Positions 13,318 to 23,663 of a DNA stretch of 64,000 bases are shown here, piece after piece (the first letter of the stretch is position 1; every line of letters starts with the position of its first letter). The notes under the pieces were generated by a model, which was not told the DNA's origin, searched no databases, and saw only the letters and a program-made list of their open reading frames with translations. The stretch is from positions 327,501-391,500 of the forward strand of contig JAJGOT010000437.1 of assembly GCA_022457155.1 (NCBI GenBank), in the 5' to 3' direction. This DNA comes from Cladopsammia gracilis (taxonomy: Eukaryota > Cnidaria > Anthozoa > Scleractinia > Dendrophylliidae). A program made the translations under genes and the position numbers.

Positions 13318-15415
13318 TATTTCTTAACGACCCGGAGAACAACGAATGAAAGCTTGACATGGGATTTGAAAAGGAGACACAGAATTTCTACCTCTGGACT
13401 CTTACAATTTTTTTCATGAAGCAGTTTAGAGAATCCTGGCGGTTTGGCGATGGTAAATATTAGCCTCGATATACGATAGGTTCCTGACCGTGGAGAACCA
13501 TGCGCCAAAAGAGTTAGAAGGGCGGAAAGCTTTACAGCGAAGCCCAACGAAATAAGATGGGACATTCTTTGTTGAGTACTGTTTGTTTGTTATCAGTGAC
13601 AATGGTCTTGATGTGCGAAAGTTCCACTTGATGATCACATGAAAACAAAATGAAATGTGGTTTTGTTAGTGAGCAAATTGTGCATACAGCAAACATATCC
13701 GCTGCTATATTTTTTTCCTGGGTACAATAAGGCTACTCTATGTTATTCACAGACCACAAATTGCAGCACTAACTTCGACTAGATACTTTAATATGTTCAC
13801 ATACGAACGTGGCTTCCACCTTCTAGTGACATGAACAGCAATTCATAATAACATCACTTGCTGCTAGCCAGGTTGGCGCCTTACAAAGATTGTTTATAGA
13901 TTAGAACCGGCAAAGAATTTCTATGTGCAGAGTTTAATATGTAATTTTAAGTAGTTCCTGTTATCGTGTTTTGTAAACCTTATTTCATTCCAGTTATAAT
14001 CCCTATCTCCCAACCCTACTAAACCCATTACGAAGAAACGTACGAAGACTTCTCGAAAGGATTTTACAGCATGCTTATTCTCTTAAAAATGATAATGCAA
14101 ATTTACCCTACTGGTCGATCAATATGGCTTGCGTCCTTTTGAGAGGCCTCAAAAGCATCCAATCACGTAATCAGTCTCATATTTCTTTCTAATATGATTT
14201 GAATAAAGTTCTTACGTAGTATTGAACGATAATGTAAAATTGCAATAGAACATGTAGGCATCTCTTAGGCGACAATATAGTTATTATTTCAGTCGAATCA
14301 CAAAGGGATAACTAAAGCGAGCCACACCCGACATTTTATTTATTTTTTACTTACTTTACTTTAACAACAGCAGGGAATTGTTTCTTTAGAAAAATCCAAA
14401 TCCAGATTTCGTTTTCTAAACACCAGATCGATTTTCCTCTCTTCGCTATGATCCAAACACAGACTATGAATGAATCCTTGTGAAACAAAATGGAGAATTA
14501 GAAATAAATATATGGCGAATGTGAAAAGAATACGCACAGGCAGCGGTAACTCGAATCATAAAGCATTACTTACTGCTCCGTGGAGTCTGTTTATTCCATC
14601 ATTTTATCCCTTTTAAACCGTTGCTTTTCTTGGAAACGAAGACTCGAAATGACCAAATGTTTTATCAAAATTTGTAGATTTTTACGAATATATTCTTGGA
14701 GTTTTTCCTTTACCGGCTTCATAAAAAAACCGTTTTATCATTTTTTAATAAAAATGTTTTGCATAAAAAAGAAAATGCTTTCTAGATGATTGGAGGATTT
14801 CTTTCCGAGGACGGTTTTTAAAGTCCTTTGTGTTACAAAATACGTCTTCTAGGTCAATGAAACTGTGCTTTGCGTTGCTCTGAAGACAGCAAAGACACAA
14901 TAAAACTTCTCCAAACATATTCTCCAAACCAATTTACTAACGCTATATTTCATGGTTTCTGTTCTCTTTACTTTGGCTGCTTGAAACTTCTCACAGTCTT
15001 TCTTTTGCGTGTTAGCGCATTTAAAAAATTCATTTTAGAAATGTCATTTTTCTCGGCACTATTTCGCGGACACTGTCATCGAAAACCAACACGTAAAAGC
15101 TTTCAGCTGTTTCTCAGTTTAACAAGTCGGCTGTCAATTTGCTACGTGCTCCACTGAAACTCCTTTTTTACATATTAATAACTGTACACGTAGAAATGTT
15201 CATAGTTCATTTGAAAAGATACCAGCGTTCTGCATTGTATTGTGGAAGTGAATCGAAAGGATTGAAGGTAAGTTCTCAATTCGTGATCTGTTTAAAATAG
15301 CCATTTTAATTATTTAACACAGTGTTTGAACTTACCCAATAGCAAATAACTGCAAATAGCAACAAACGTATTTGGACTAATATATGAAGAAAAGATTCTC
15401 TACTGAAAATTAAAC
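13318..15415. repeat. Array copy 6
   Basis: Unit of about 2098 bp with the shortest TTTG run (about two repeats near 13580). It carries GAATGAATCC near 14467. At about 14232 a short piece (GTGCTTTAAG) present in other copies is missing. Confidence 0.8.
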
Positions 15416-16258
15416 TATTTCTTAACGACCCTGAGAACAACGAATGAAAGCATGACATGGGATTTGAAAAGAAGACACACAAATTCTACCTCTGGACTCT
15501 TACGATTTTTTTCACGAAGCAGTTTAGAGAATCCTGGCAGTTTGGCAATCGCAAATATTAGCCTCGATATACGATAGGTTCCTGACCGTGGAGAACCATG
15601 CGCCAAAAGAGTTAGAAGGGCGGAAAGCTCTACAGCGAAGCCCAACGAAATAAGATGGGAAATTCTTTGTTGAGTGATGTTTGTTTGTTTGTTTGTTATC
15701 AGTGAAAATGGTCATGATTTGGGAAAGTTTAACTTGATGATCACATGAAAACAAAAGGAAATGTGGTTTTGTTAAAGTGAGGCAACAATATAGTTATTAT
15801 TTCAGTCGAACCCATAAGGGATAACTAAAGCGAGTGACACGCAGCATTTTTAGTTTTTACTTCCTTAACTTTAACAAAGTCCTTATGACAACACAATGGA
15901 GAATGAAACGCAATGGAGAATTAGGAATAAATATATGGCGAATTTGTAAAGAATACGCACATGCAGCGGTAACTCGAATCATAGAGCATTGTGAACTGCT
16001 CAGTGGATCGGGAGTCTGTTTATTCAATCATTTTATCCCTTTAAACCGTTGCTTTTTTTTGTAAACGAAGACGCGAAATGACCAAATGATTTATCAAAAT
16101 TAGTAGATTTTTACGAATATATTCTTGGAAACTTTCTTTTAGCGGCTTCATAAAAAAAATAGTTTTATCATCTTTTAATAAAAATGTTTTGCATAAAAAA
16201 GAAAATGCTTAGATGGTTGGAGGATTTCTTTCCGAGGACGGCTTTTAAAGTCCTTTGT
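15416..16258. repeat. Array copy 7 (truncated, internal deletion)
   Basis: The last copy follows the unit to about 15780, then skips roughly 500 bp of unit sequence (from the GTGAGCAAATTG region to the GGCGACAATATAG region), resumes, and breaks off at AAAGTCCTTTGTA. The next unit bases (TTACAAAATA) reappear only at 17414, so an insertion separates them. Confidence 0.75.
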
Positions 16259-17413
16259 AATATATATACATAGCCCAAGCCTAACAGCGTCGCACTTTGA
16301 ACAAGCTTAACTAAGGTGAAATTTAACTAAGGTGAAACTTAACTAAGGTGAAAGGTTTGAAGCACAAGAATTAAGATTGACCAACGGGCTATTTTCAATT
16401 TTAGCAATTCTCAAAAACAGTATTACGCGACCGTCTGCACAGTACATTTTTAAAGACCGTACAAAAGTTCACAAAAACAACTTTTCTCTGTCTAGAATAA
16501 CTAGTACCACTAGTTTCCGAATAAAATACAGTTTATGTTTGTCAACAATTGCCCGAGAAACTGATTTGAAAATCAAAAATTGCAAAAAAATACACAAACA
16601 TATTTGCATAAGGCGATGCGAGTGAAGATAGAACTGTACTATAAAATCAAAGTCTTGTTTTGTTTACATAAAATCGCTTTTCAATCTATCTAATGAATGA
16701 ACAAACACATAAAAATGGACAACACAATCTTCTTTCGAAAAAATTTATTCAAATCTCTATTAGTTTACGTTTAAAAGCAAAACGAGTACCATTTAATTAT
16801 AGCTTATCGAGTTGAAGCTTTCTTCGATGAAATTCAAGAGATCGATACAACTGAATTTAAGCACGTTTTAAAATCAATTCTCCAATAAAACTAATAAAAA
16901 GTCACTCACAGATTGATATCAACATAAATTATCATCGAAAACTGTAATCTGTTTTACCTTTAAGTTCCTCGCTTGCTTGGAAATTCAAATCTCCGCTTCT
17001 GGTTCTGAAATCCGTAGAAAACAAACCTCTCCCGCATTGATAAAAACGTAATACATGAAGTTCCTCGAAGCAAGATTTTATCCCTGAAAGCTCGTTTTTT
17101 TCCACTAAAGCGGCTTCTCAGGATCCCTCAATTAGTATCCCTGTCTTGAGTAGCAAACCGCGAAAAAATGCAGGAAAATAACGACTTTAATTCTCCGCTT
17201 GACACAACAAAGTGTTTACCGAGCTCACGGCTGTGTGGCCGCGCGAAAAACAAAGCCTTGCTTTCAAGATCCCGGATGTTGTTCAAACACGGTGGGCGGC
17301 GGACGGACACGCGCCCGTGAAACATTCCGCTAGCCATGACCATGAAAAATGACGGCGATAGGTTCCATCAGTATGGAGCTGCGCAACCAGGCCTTCGGCC
17401 TGGCAAGTGCTCC
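16259..17413 (-). mobile_element. Insertion, left arm of an inverted pair (reverse orientation)
   Basis: About 1.15 kb lies between array sequence ending TTTGTA and array sequence beginning ATTACAAAAT, consistent with insertion at a TA. Its reverse complement matches 17768-18600 over most of its length: both copies share AGCGGAATGTTTC, GTCGTTATT, GGTTTGCTACTCAAGACAGG, AAGCCGCTTTAGTGG, GATTGTGTTGTCCATTTTTA and GAAAAGCGATTTTATGTA. The end facing the array is GC-rich, unlike the surrounding AT-rich DNA. No transposase was recognised, so this is a non-autonomous repeat of unknown class. Confidence 0.65.
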
Positions 17414-17767
17414 GCTATTACAAAATATGTCTTCTACGTCAATGAAGCCGTGCCATGCATTCATTTGCATGGAAGACAGCAAAGACACACAATAAAACTT
17501 CTCTAAACATATTCTCCGAACCAATTTACTAACGCTATATTTCATGATTTGTGTTCTCTTTACTTTGGCTGCTTGAAATTTGTCACAGTGTTACTTTTGC
17601 GTGTTAGCGCATTTAAAAAATTCATTTTAGAAATGTCATTTTTCTCGGCACTATCTGGCGGATACTTTGTTATCGAAAATCAACACGTAAAAGCTTTCAG
17701 CTGTTTCTCAGTTTAACAGTCGACCGTCAATTTGCTACGTGCTCCACTGAAACACGTTTCTACATAT
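17414..17767. repeat. Array-unit fragment trapped between inverted repeats
   Basis: This segment matches the array unit from ACAAAATAYGTCTTCTACGT to TTTCTACATATTA. It continues the unit interrupted at 16258 and is itself cut off at a TA by the second insertion. It carries small changes of its own, for example a CATTCATTTGCATG stretch. Confidence 0.75.
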
Positions 17768-18610
17768 TAGCGGAGCCCTCGGGCCAAAGGCCCGGCGGAG
17801 CACCATACTCATAGAACCTATGCCCATCATTTTTCATGGTCACGGCTAGCGGAATGTTTCGCGGGCGCGGTGTGTGGCCTCCCTTCTCTGCCCTCCGTAC
17901 GCTTTTGGCTAGTTCGCTGGCGCGTATGACGTCGCAAACCATGCGCGTCCGACGCCACACAACATCCGGGATCTTTGAGGCTTTTTTTTCGAGCGGCTAT
18001 TCAGCCGTCAGCTCAAACACTTTAGTTGCAGGATTTTTTGGTGTTTTAGCGGAAAATTAAAGTCGTTATTACCCAATATTTTTTTTGCGGTTTGCTACTC
18101 AAGACAGGATACTAATTAAGGGATACTCAGAAGCCGCTTTAGTGGAAAAAGAAGAGCTTTCAGAGATAAAATATTGCTTCGAGGAACTATATACGTTTTT
18201 TGCAATGCGGAGAGATGGGTTCGTTTACGGATTTCAGCAACTAAGAAAGAATTTCCAAGTACAGTTGTCGCCGGAGGGACTTAAAGGTAAAACAAATAAT
18301 ACATTTTTCGATGGGAATTTATCTTGATATCTATCTGTGATTGACTTTTTGTTTGGGTTCTCGTTAGTTTTGAAGAATTGTTTATAAACGTGTAGCTTAG
18401 ATTCAGTTGTATTAATTTCTTGAATTATTTCATCGAAGACACGGCTCGGCCTCGATGCGCTATAAATTGTACGCGTTTTGCTTTTAAACATAAACTAATG
18501 GAGATTTGAATAAAATTTTTCGAAAGAAGATTGTGTTGTCCATTTTTATGTGTTTGTTCATTCATTACAGAAATTGAAAAGCGATTTTATGTAATTTAAT
18601 TTAAAGAAGT
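17768..18610 (+). mobile_element. Insertion, right arm of the inverted pair
   Basis: Forward copy of the repeat seen in reverse at 16259-17413, beginning GCGGAGCCC directly after a TA. It diverges from the left copy by indels, for example inside the GC-rich part near 17860-17990 and near 18190. The 74-codon and 80-codon frames inside it are not shared with the other copy and look like chance. Confidence 0.65.
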
Positions 18611-19079
18611 TTTTAGATTGTCATGAGATAATACTCTTCCAAATTTACTTGTTTTTGCGACAATGTGAAGGCCAACGAACAGACATTATTAAAATTTAGC
18701 CGGGGAGTCCTGCACTACTATTCAACATAACATATATACAAACAATAGGCTCCAAGTAGCCTATACTGATGCGCACGCGTAAGAAAGTGTTATGGTATTT
18801 TTTTTTTTAAACAAGAGGCTACTATTGTAGCCTACACTCATGCGCTTGCATAAGAAAGTTTTATGGTTTGCTTTGAACGGGTCACGCACCTCTTCCCCCA
18901 TCAACGAATTTTGCGTGACATACTAAAGAACACGCTAAAACACGTTTTCTGTATTCGCTTTGAATATTTAATTTATTGATTCCCAATCAAATACACACTC
19001 GTCTTTTATTTCCCAAACCGTGATTTATTTCCGTTACATTTGAAAAGACTACTTTTAAAAGCGATGAAATCAGCAAACG
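18611..19079. repeat. Non-coding with two copies of a short GC-hairpin motif
   Basis: Two copies of a ~50-bp motif lie at about 18747-18796 and 18818-18866: a TAGGCTnnnnnTAGCCTA-type hairpin, then ACTSATGCGC and TAAGAAAGTKTTATGG. The same motif occurs at 52317-52370 and 63575-63630. After the second copy, GGGTCACGCACCTCTTCCCC resembles the GTCACGCAATCTTTCCTCCC segment of the small MITE at 48.77 kb. No gene is seen. Confidence 0.6.
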
Positions 19080-19560
19080 ACCTGGCTATTTTTTTCAATT
19101 TTAGCGAATCTCAATAAAAGAACTACGCGACCGTGCACAAAAACTTTTATTCGGTCTAGAATTACAAGTATGACTAATTTTCGAATAAAATACACCAATT
19201 GTATCGAAAATTGCCCTAGAAAATTGAAATGAAATGACTGAACGTATTAGGCGACACGTGTGAAGTTAGATATTTTGTTTACATAATATCGATTGAATTT
19301 TAGCATGTTTTATAAATATTTCTCCGAAACTAACCAGAACACAAAGAAAAATTAAATCACAAATTGATATCAACATAAATTATTACCAAAAATTGTAATT
19401 TCTTTTACGGTAAGTCCGTCGTCTGTATGAAAATTCTTTAAAACTCTGCTTCCTCGGTTTTGATCGCCCCGCACTGATAAAAGAGTATGAATTTCCTCGA
19501 AGCTAGATTTAGTTGCTGAAAGCTCTCCTTTTTCTCCACTATAGCGGCTTTGGGTATTCT
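19080..19560 (-). mobile_element. Third, partial copy of the 16.3/17.8-kb repeat
   Basis: In the same orientation as 16259-17413 and more diverged. Shared pieces include TTTTTCAATTTTAGC, ACTACGCGACCGT, AAATTGATATCAACATAAAT, TTCCTCGAAGC and the end TCCACTATAGCGGCTT. The GC-rich terminal part is absent. Confidence 0.6.
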
Positions 19561-20462
19561 TTAAAGCTTTCTCTTTCCATTTTTAAATTAGATTATTATT
19601 GTAGTTATAGTGTAGTTAGGTGTCCCCAATTAGTGTACATTGTATGCTAGCGATTTTGACACATTAAGGGGTGGACCATTAGAAATCCTGGGAGGGGGGT
19701 CAAAAATTTGTCAGTGTATGAATTTTTTTTTCGGCCTGAGTTTCCTGCAGGATTTTTTTTTCTGGGAGGTGCAAGCCTGCAGGTTTTTTTTTTCTGAGAT
19801 CTTCTTTATAAATGCGGCCAAGCTCCAATTTTTTTTATACTTGGCCCAATCCATTTTTGTTATTAAACGCTGGACAGTCGATTTAAGTCAGACTGTCGAA
19901 CCTTTGCATAAAAAATGGAGAGAAATAAGAATTGAGATGGAGTGGTCGAGCGCCGAAGGCGCGAGCCGCTAGGGGGGTCTGGGGGCATGCCCCACCAGAA
20001 AATTTTGAAAACTTGATGCTCTGAAACTCCATTTCTAGTGTTCTGAGACAACAATTTCTGTCAAAAATGTTTGGCAAATTGATGTGGCTTCGCGTCGCTT
20101 TGCGTCTCTTTGTGTGGCTCCACATACAAGTACTCGATTTCATTTTATATTTCTTGCTGTTTTTTTAGTTTATCTGGATATAAGAGTTAAGTATACGCAA
20201 TTTCGTCTTTTTGTATAGTAAGTATTATGAGAATTTGATGAAAATGACAGAACCGGATGTCAAAATCTGGATTTTTCCTATGCCGATCACATTGGTCGGG
20301 ATTCGAGATTTTCCAGCAAAATCGGGGTAATCTCGACGAGACGGGACGGTTGGACAATCTGTAAACTAATGTTTTTAAAAAAATACTTGCGTGTAGTAGA
20401 GCAGGTTACATATTTTATGATGTTTACATAAACAAGGTTTTGGTTATATTAAGATACCAGAT

Positions 20463-20644
20463 CAGGGGCGGATCTAGGGGACGGGTGCAGGGGGTACGCA
20501 CCCCCCCCCCCCCACTGAGATGACCTATGCGTTGTTCGCTTTTAAAATTTGTTTACGTCACCCTTCAGTTACGTCATTCCTTAGAGGTGCACCCCCTCCT
20601 AAGAAATGCACCCCCTCCAAAGAAAAATCGTGGATCCGCCCCTG
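20463..20644. mobile_element. 182-bp MITE nested in the larger element
   Basis: Terminal inverted repeats CAGGGGCGGATCTA (left) and CAGGGGCGGATCCA (right, reverse complement). CAGAT directly precedes the left end (20458-20462) and directly follows the right end (20645-20649), which looks like a 5-bp target duplication. A run of about 14 C lies inside near 20501. Confidence 0.75.
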
Positions 20645-20754
20645 CAGATAGACCTTTGAGGCAGGTAATTTTTGATAGCATTTGACTCAACCTGAAGTTG
20701 CTTTTTGATGAATTTTACTAACAGAGAGCATGTCATACTCTCATATGTTCCAGT

Positions 20755-20783
20755 TTAAAATAAATAAATAAATAAATAAATAT
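20755..20783. repeat. (TAAA)n microsatellite
   Basis: About seven TAAA units followed by TATATGTATATATA, inside the Harbinger-like element. Confidence 0.85.
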
Positions 20784-20938
20784 ATGTATATATAGCCAGT
20801 TAGCTTGCAGGATTTTATTTTTTTATGGTCAACTGCTTGCAGGAATTTTTTTTGAGACAATTTTCCTTTGCAGGATTTTTTTTTTGGTAATTGTCACCCC
20901 CCCTCCCAAGATTTCTAATGGTCCGCCCCTAATAAAGT

Positions 20939-20939
20939 T

Positions 20940-20969
<30 letters not shown>
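20939..20969. repeat. (CTT)n microsatellite
   Basis: About ten CTT repeats just outside the right end of the Harbinger-like element. Confidence 0.9.
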
Positions 20970-20971
<2 letters not shown>

Positions 20972-20979
20972 GGTTTTAA

Positions 20980-21690
20980 AAACCAAGCACATGCCGAGCG
21001 GTAAAACGTTCGTGATTCGCAACATACTTGTGACGGAAGTAAAAACTCCGAAAGTGACATGCCGTCAATAAAACGGAAGTTACGCCAACCGTTACTAATT
21101 CAAAATTCAAAACAACACGGCAGCTGATAGGAGCGGAGGGAGATTTAAAATGAAACGCGTTGCGAATGAGGAAAATCTTATAATGTGGTCTAGTGAAGCT
21201 CATTGCATGCAAAGAAACTCAGAACGTATAAAGTGCTAGTCACAGATAAGTGTCAACGCAAAGAAGTGGCTCTGAATTCATCTATAGCTTAGCCTCAACA
21301 ATCGTTTGCGTTTTAACAGAAGTTTCAATCAGCTTGACATTAAGAGCTTTGACGGACCACAAGAGGCGTGAAAACTTCTCACCTTGCATCAGACATGCCT
21401 ATTGATTCACAACGATTCGAATTCCACCACGTCTTTACATTTTATCGAGCTTGCCTGTTCCCTTCGCAGACTTTTACAATATTCACATTATTCACAATAT
21501 TCACCTAGCGGACAAAACCAATCACCGAATGGCACTGATCGAAGATATTCCGGAAAAGATGGCATGTTTTCGTGAAAAAGACACTAACATGTTCAGATGA
21601 ATAAACTCATGCCAAAGGCTTCCGGTCATACGCACACCTCTCGTATGACGTATTTCCGTCACCAGTATGTTGCGGTCCACATCCTACGAA
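20980..21690. repeat. Inverted repeat segments, otherwise unassigned
   Basis: A segment at about 21010-21045 (reverse complement TTACTTCCGTCACAAGTATG) matches a forward segment at about 21648-21680 (TATTTCCGTCACCAGTATG). The 78-codon minus frame and the 68-codon plus frame here share YFRHxYVA only because they read this inverted repeat. No gene is supported. Confidence 0.45.
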
Positions 21691-22439
21691 AGTCAACCTT
21701 GAACGCCATAAAGAGCGATCACCGAAATGAGTGTTTAATGGATCTCTTCATCGAAATTGTTAAAAAGCTGTCCAGAGACTGTCCATATAAAGCTATATGC
21801 TGAAAATCAGAACTTTTCATCGAATCAAAAGCGAGTAATCGGGGATCAAAAATTAGGCTCAAATCTGTTTCCTCCCTTGTCTCTCTTCTTGCTGCGTAAT
21901 GATTTTGGGGAGCCCACAGTTAGCAGTCAGCGGTTATCCCACGGAAAGCTCCGATTACGCTTGGGGTCCCGCTGGGGCGAAAAACAGACTCGTAAACAAC
22001 AGAACGAAGATCGAACGCGTAAATGTCAAATTTGGCTCCTCTGCTCCCTGTGGCAAAGGTAATTGATTAATGAGGCATAATGTCACTTCATTCGGGATTT
22101 CTATGAATGAAAGAAGTAAATTTTTTCATTTGTTGTAGCTTTTCGCAGGTCAGAATTTATCCTTATGAAATGACTAGCTATTAACGGTTCTTTGTGGAAA
22201 TTTAAGTAAAAAAAATCAAATTTGTTACTTCACGCTGGTCTACTCGGAGCACGCTATATATACAAATGTCGGTTTCTTCGTTTACTATGCCAACGCAAGC
22301 CATACAATAAAGGAAAGTTTTGTTTGGTCATCAAATGTTCTCAAAATAACTAGCGGATGTCTTTCCTTCCTCACACTGTTACAAGACGATTCGCTAATCT
22401 CCTGAGATAAAACTATATATTTTCCGTCGAACTACACAA
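21691..22439. other. Unassigned upstream region, possible promoter
   Basis: A TATA-like GCTATATATAC lies at 22253-22263. A short frame beginning ATGTCAAATTTGG at 22024 runs into a donor-like AAAGGTAATT (22060). Either could belong to an upstream non-coding exon of the gene at 23.66 kb, but the phase of that ATG frame does not fit the coding exon. No protein was recognised. Confidence 0.3.
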
Positions 22440-22940
22440 AATGAATTCTGGAATCCAAATCCAAACTTAATTCCAAATCCAGACATCTTGTTTTAAACCA
22501 TTTTTACGTTTGTTCACTGAAATATTGCTTTCTAAGATTTCAATTTTTAAATTTGATATATTTTTCACGGCACCATTTAAGACACTTTGACAACGTAAAC
22601 AAGTACGGCAAAGATTAAACGTTTTATTTTAACTTTCGACTGTCAATTTTGTCGGTGCTCCAAAAACACGTTTCAGTAATAAAAGTTACCTGTAGAAATA
22701 TTTAAAGTATTGTTTGAAAAAGGAGTTAAAAAAAAAACATTCCTCATGCGTCCCTACGAAAATTAAGGAAGTGCGCTTTTGGGCAAAGAGGAAATTAGCA
22801 TACAAGATAAAACAAGTAGACGTACTGATTGGCATTCCACAAATGTGCCACATGCACCAACTGCTTCTGCTTGTGGGCATGGCATCTTGTCTACCCTCGA
22901 AAATGTTGTGAATTTAAAGTTATGAGGTAAAGATAATTCT
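22440..22940. repeat. Diverged homologue of the tandem-array unit
   Basis: Pieces appear in the same order as in the array unit: CCAAATCCAGA followed by TTTTCTAAAC-like sequence; GGCACYATTT; GACTGTCAATTT then GGTGCTCCA; AACACGTTTC; CTGTAGAAAT; and a donor-like end TTATGAGGTAAAG where the array has ATTGAAGGTAAG. Divergence is high with indels. The block sits 0.7-1.2 kb upstream of the secreted-protein start codon. Confidence 0.45.
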
Positions 22941-22952
22941 CCTTGAAAATGC

Positions 22953-23133
22953 TATAGAGTGTTTTCACTCACGTGGACTGCGGCTATGCTAATTTATTTG
23001 AACAAAACAAAGTGTTTGCATTAGAAAAGAGTTCAATCCCCACAGGATTAGCTTGGGACACCAATATGGCCGCCGTTTTATTGTTTTGGGACACAAACAT
23101 GGCCGCCGTGACGTCATGTGAAAACACTCCATA
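22953..23133. mobile_element. 181-bp MITE (TATAGAGTGTTTTCAC family)
   Basis: The left end is TATAGAGTGTTTTCACTCACG. The reverse complement of the right end is TATGGAGTGTTTTCACATGA, followed by CGTCACGGCGGCCATG. The interior contains GGGACACCAATATGGCCGCC. A longer member of the same family lies at 25798-26353 inside the gene. Confidence 0.75.
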
Positions 23134-23663
23134 GCAAAGTTGATAGATACGGTGGTAAAAGTGACAACGGGCAGCGAGTTGAGCGGAAAGCGTAAAAAAG
23201 AGTGAACAAATGTGTATCCCGTAGTAGACAAATTTGTCGGTTATAATTATCCGATTTCGATTTTGAAACAATCACGTGTTACAAACTTTGCGCAGAAAAG
23301 CAATTTACTCCGCATTTAGGCCACTTTGAATAGAACATGAAAATTGTTCTTTTTACAACAAAACACCTGGAACATAATGGTCTGTGTTGATTCTCTTATC
23401 TGAAAGATTGGGCAAAACACGAATCTTCGTGCTTCTCAAAACGAAAACTTTCCAGTTTAATTAATGCGCGGAAATGCGCTTTTATCCCGAGTTCTGTATC
23501 GTGCAAAATTTGTTGTTAACTCCCTCGTTTTAACATCTCCACCAAGAGATTGCATGTGGTCCCTTTTACAAAATATAAATTTTTCTGCATATTTCAATCG
23601 ACGTCTCTGTTTTTTTTTTTTTTTTTTGTACAATTTATTTTAGGAGTCCTTGGTTTGCCAAAG

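Larger units (their letters stand above)
3015..16258. repeat. Tandem array of a ~2.1-kb non-coding unit, seven copies
   Basis: A landmark TATTTCTTAA followed by GACCCTGAGAACAACGAATG recurs at about 3015, 4979, 7111, 9199, 11190, 13318 and 15416, giving spacings of about 1964, 2132, 2088, 1991, 2128 and 2098 bp. Each unit carries a TTTG microsatellite of variable length, a splice-donor-like GATTGAAGGTAAGTTC, an acceptor-like TTTCATTCCAG and a short minus-strand open frame (about 60-100 codons) whose length and frame change between copies. No conserved protein, snRNA, 5S rRNA or histone gene was recognised in the unit. Part of it resembles the DNA at 22.44-22.93 kb upstream of the secreted-protein gene. 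The array is best described as a tandem segmental duplication or long-period satellite. Confidence 0.9.
19668..20929. mobile_element. ~1.26-kb TIR element, probable PIF/Harbinger-type MITE
   Basis: The terminal inverted repeats are GGGGTGGACCATTAGAAATC at the left and GGGGCGGACCATTAGAAATC as the reverse complement of the right end, each followed by TYTGGGAGGGGGG. TAA lies immediately outside both ends (19665-19667 and 20930-20932), a 3-bp target duplication typical of PIF/Harbinger. No transposase frame is present. A second MITE is nested at 20463-20644. A related end (GGGACGGACCATTA, also after TAA) lies at 56430. Confidence 0.7.

Noticed and set aside
3116..15645. Recurrent minus-strand frames (AVKLSALLTLLAHGSPRSG) in the tandem array
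   Set aside because: They recur only because the DNA is repeated; their frame, start and length change between copies, and no family is recognised. Probably an old transposon fragment in the unit.
3015..16258. Array as snRNA, 5S or spliced-leader gene cluster
   Set aside because: The GTAAGTT after a short sequence suggested a spliced leader, but no Sm site follows, and I saw no 5S, U1, U2, U5 or U6 core sequence.
22024..22059. Upstream coding exon of the secreted-protein gene
   Set aside because: The ATG frame ends at a donor in phase 0, which does not match the phase at the acceptor before 23664, and the ATG at 23664 with its signal peptide is the better start.
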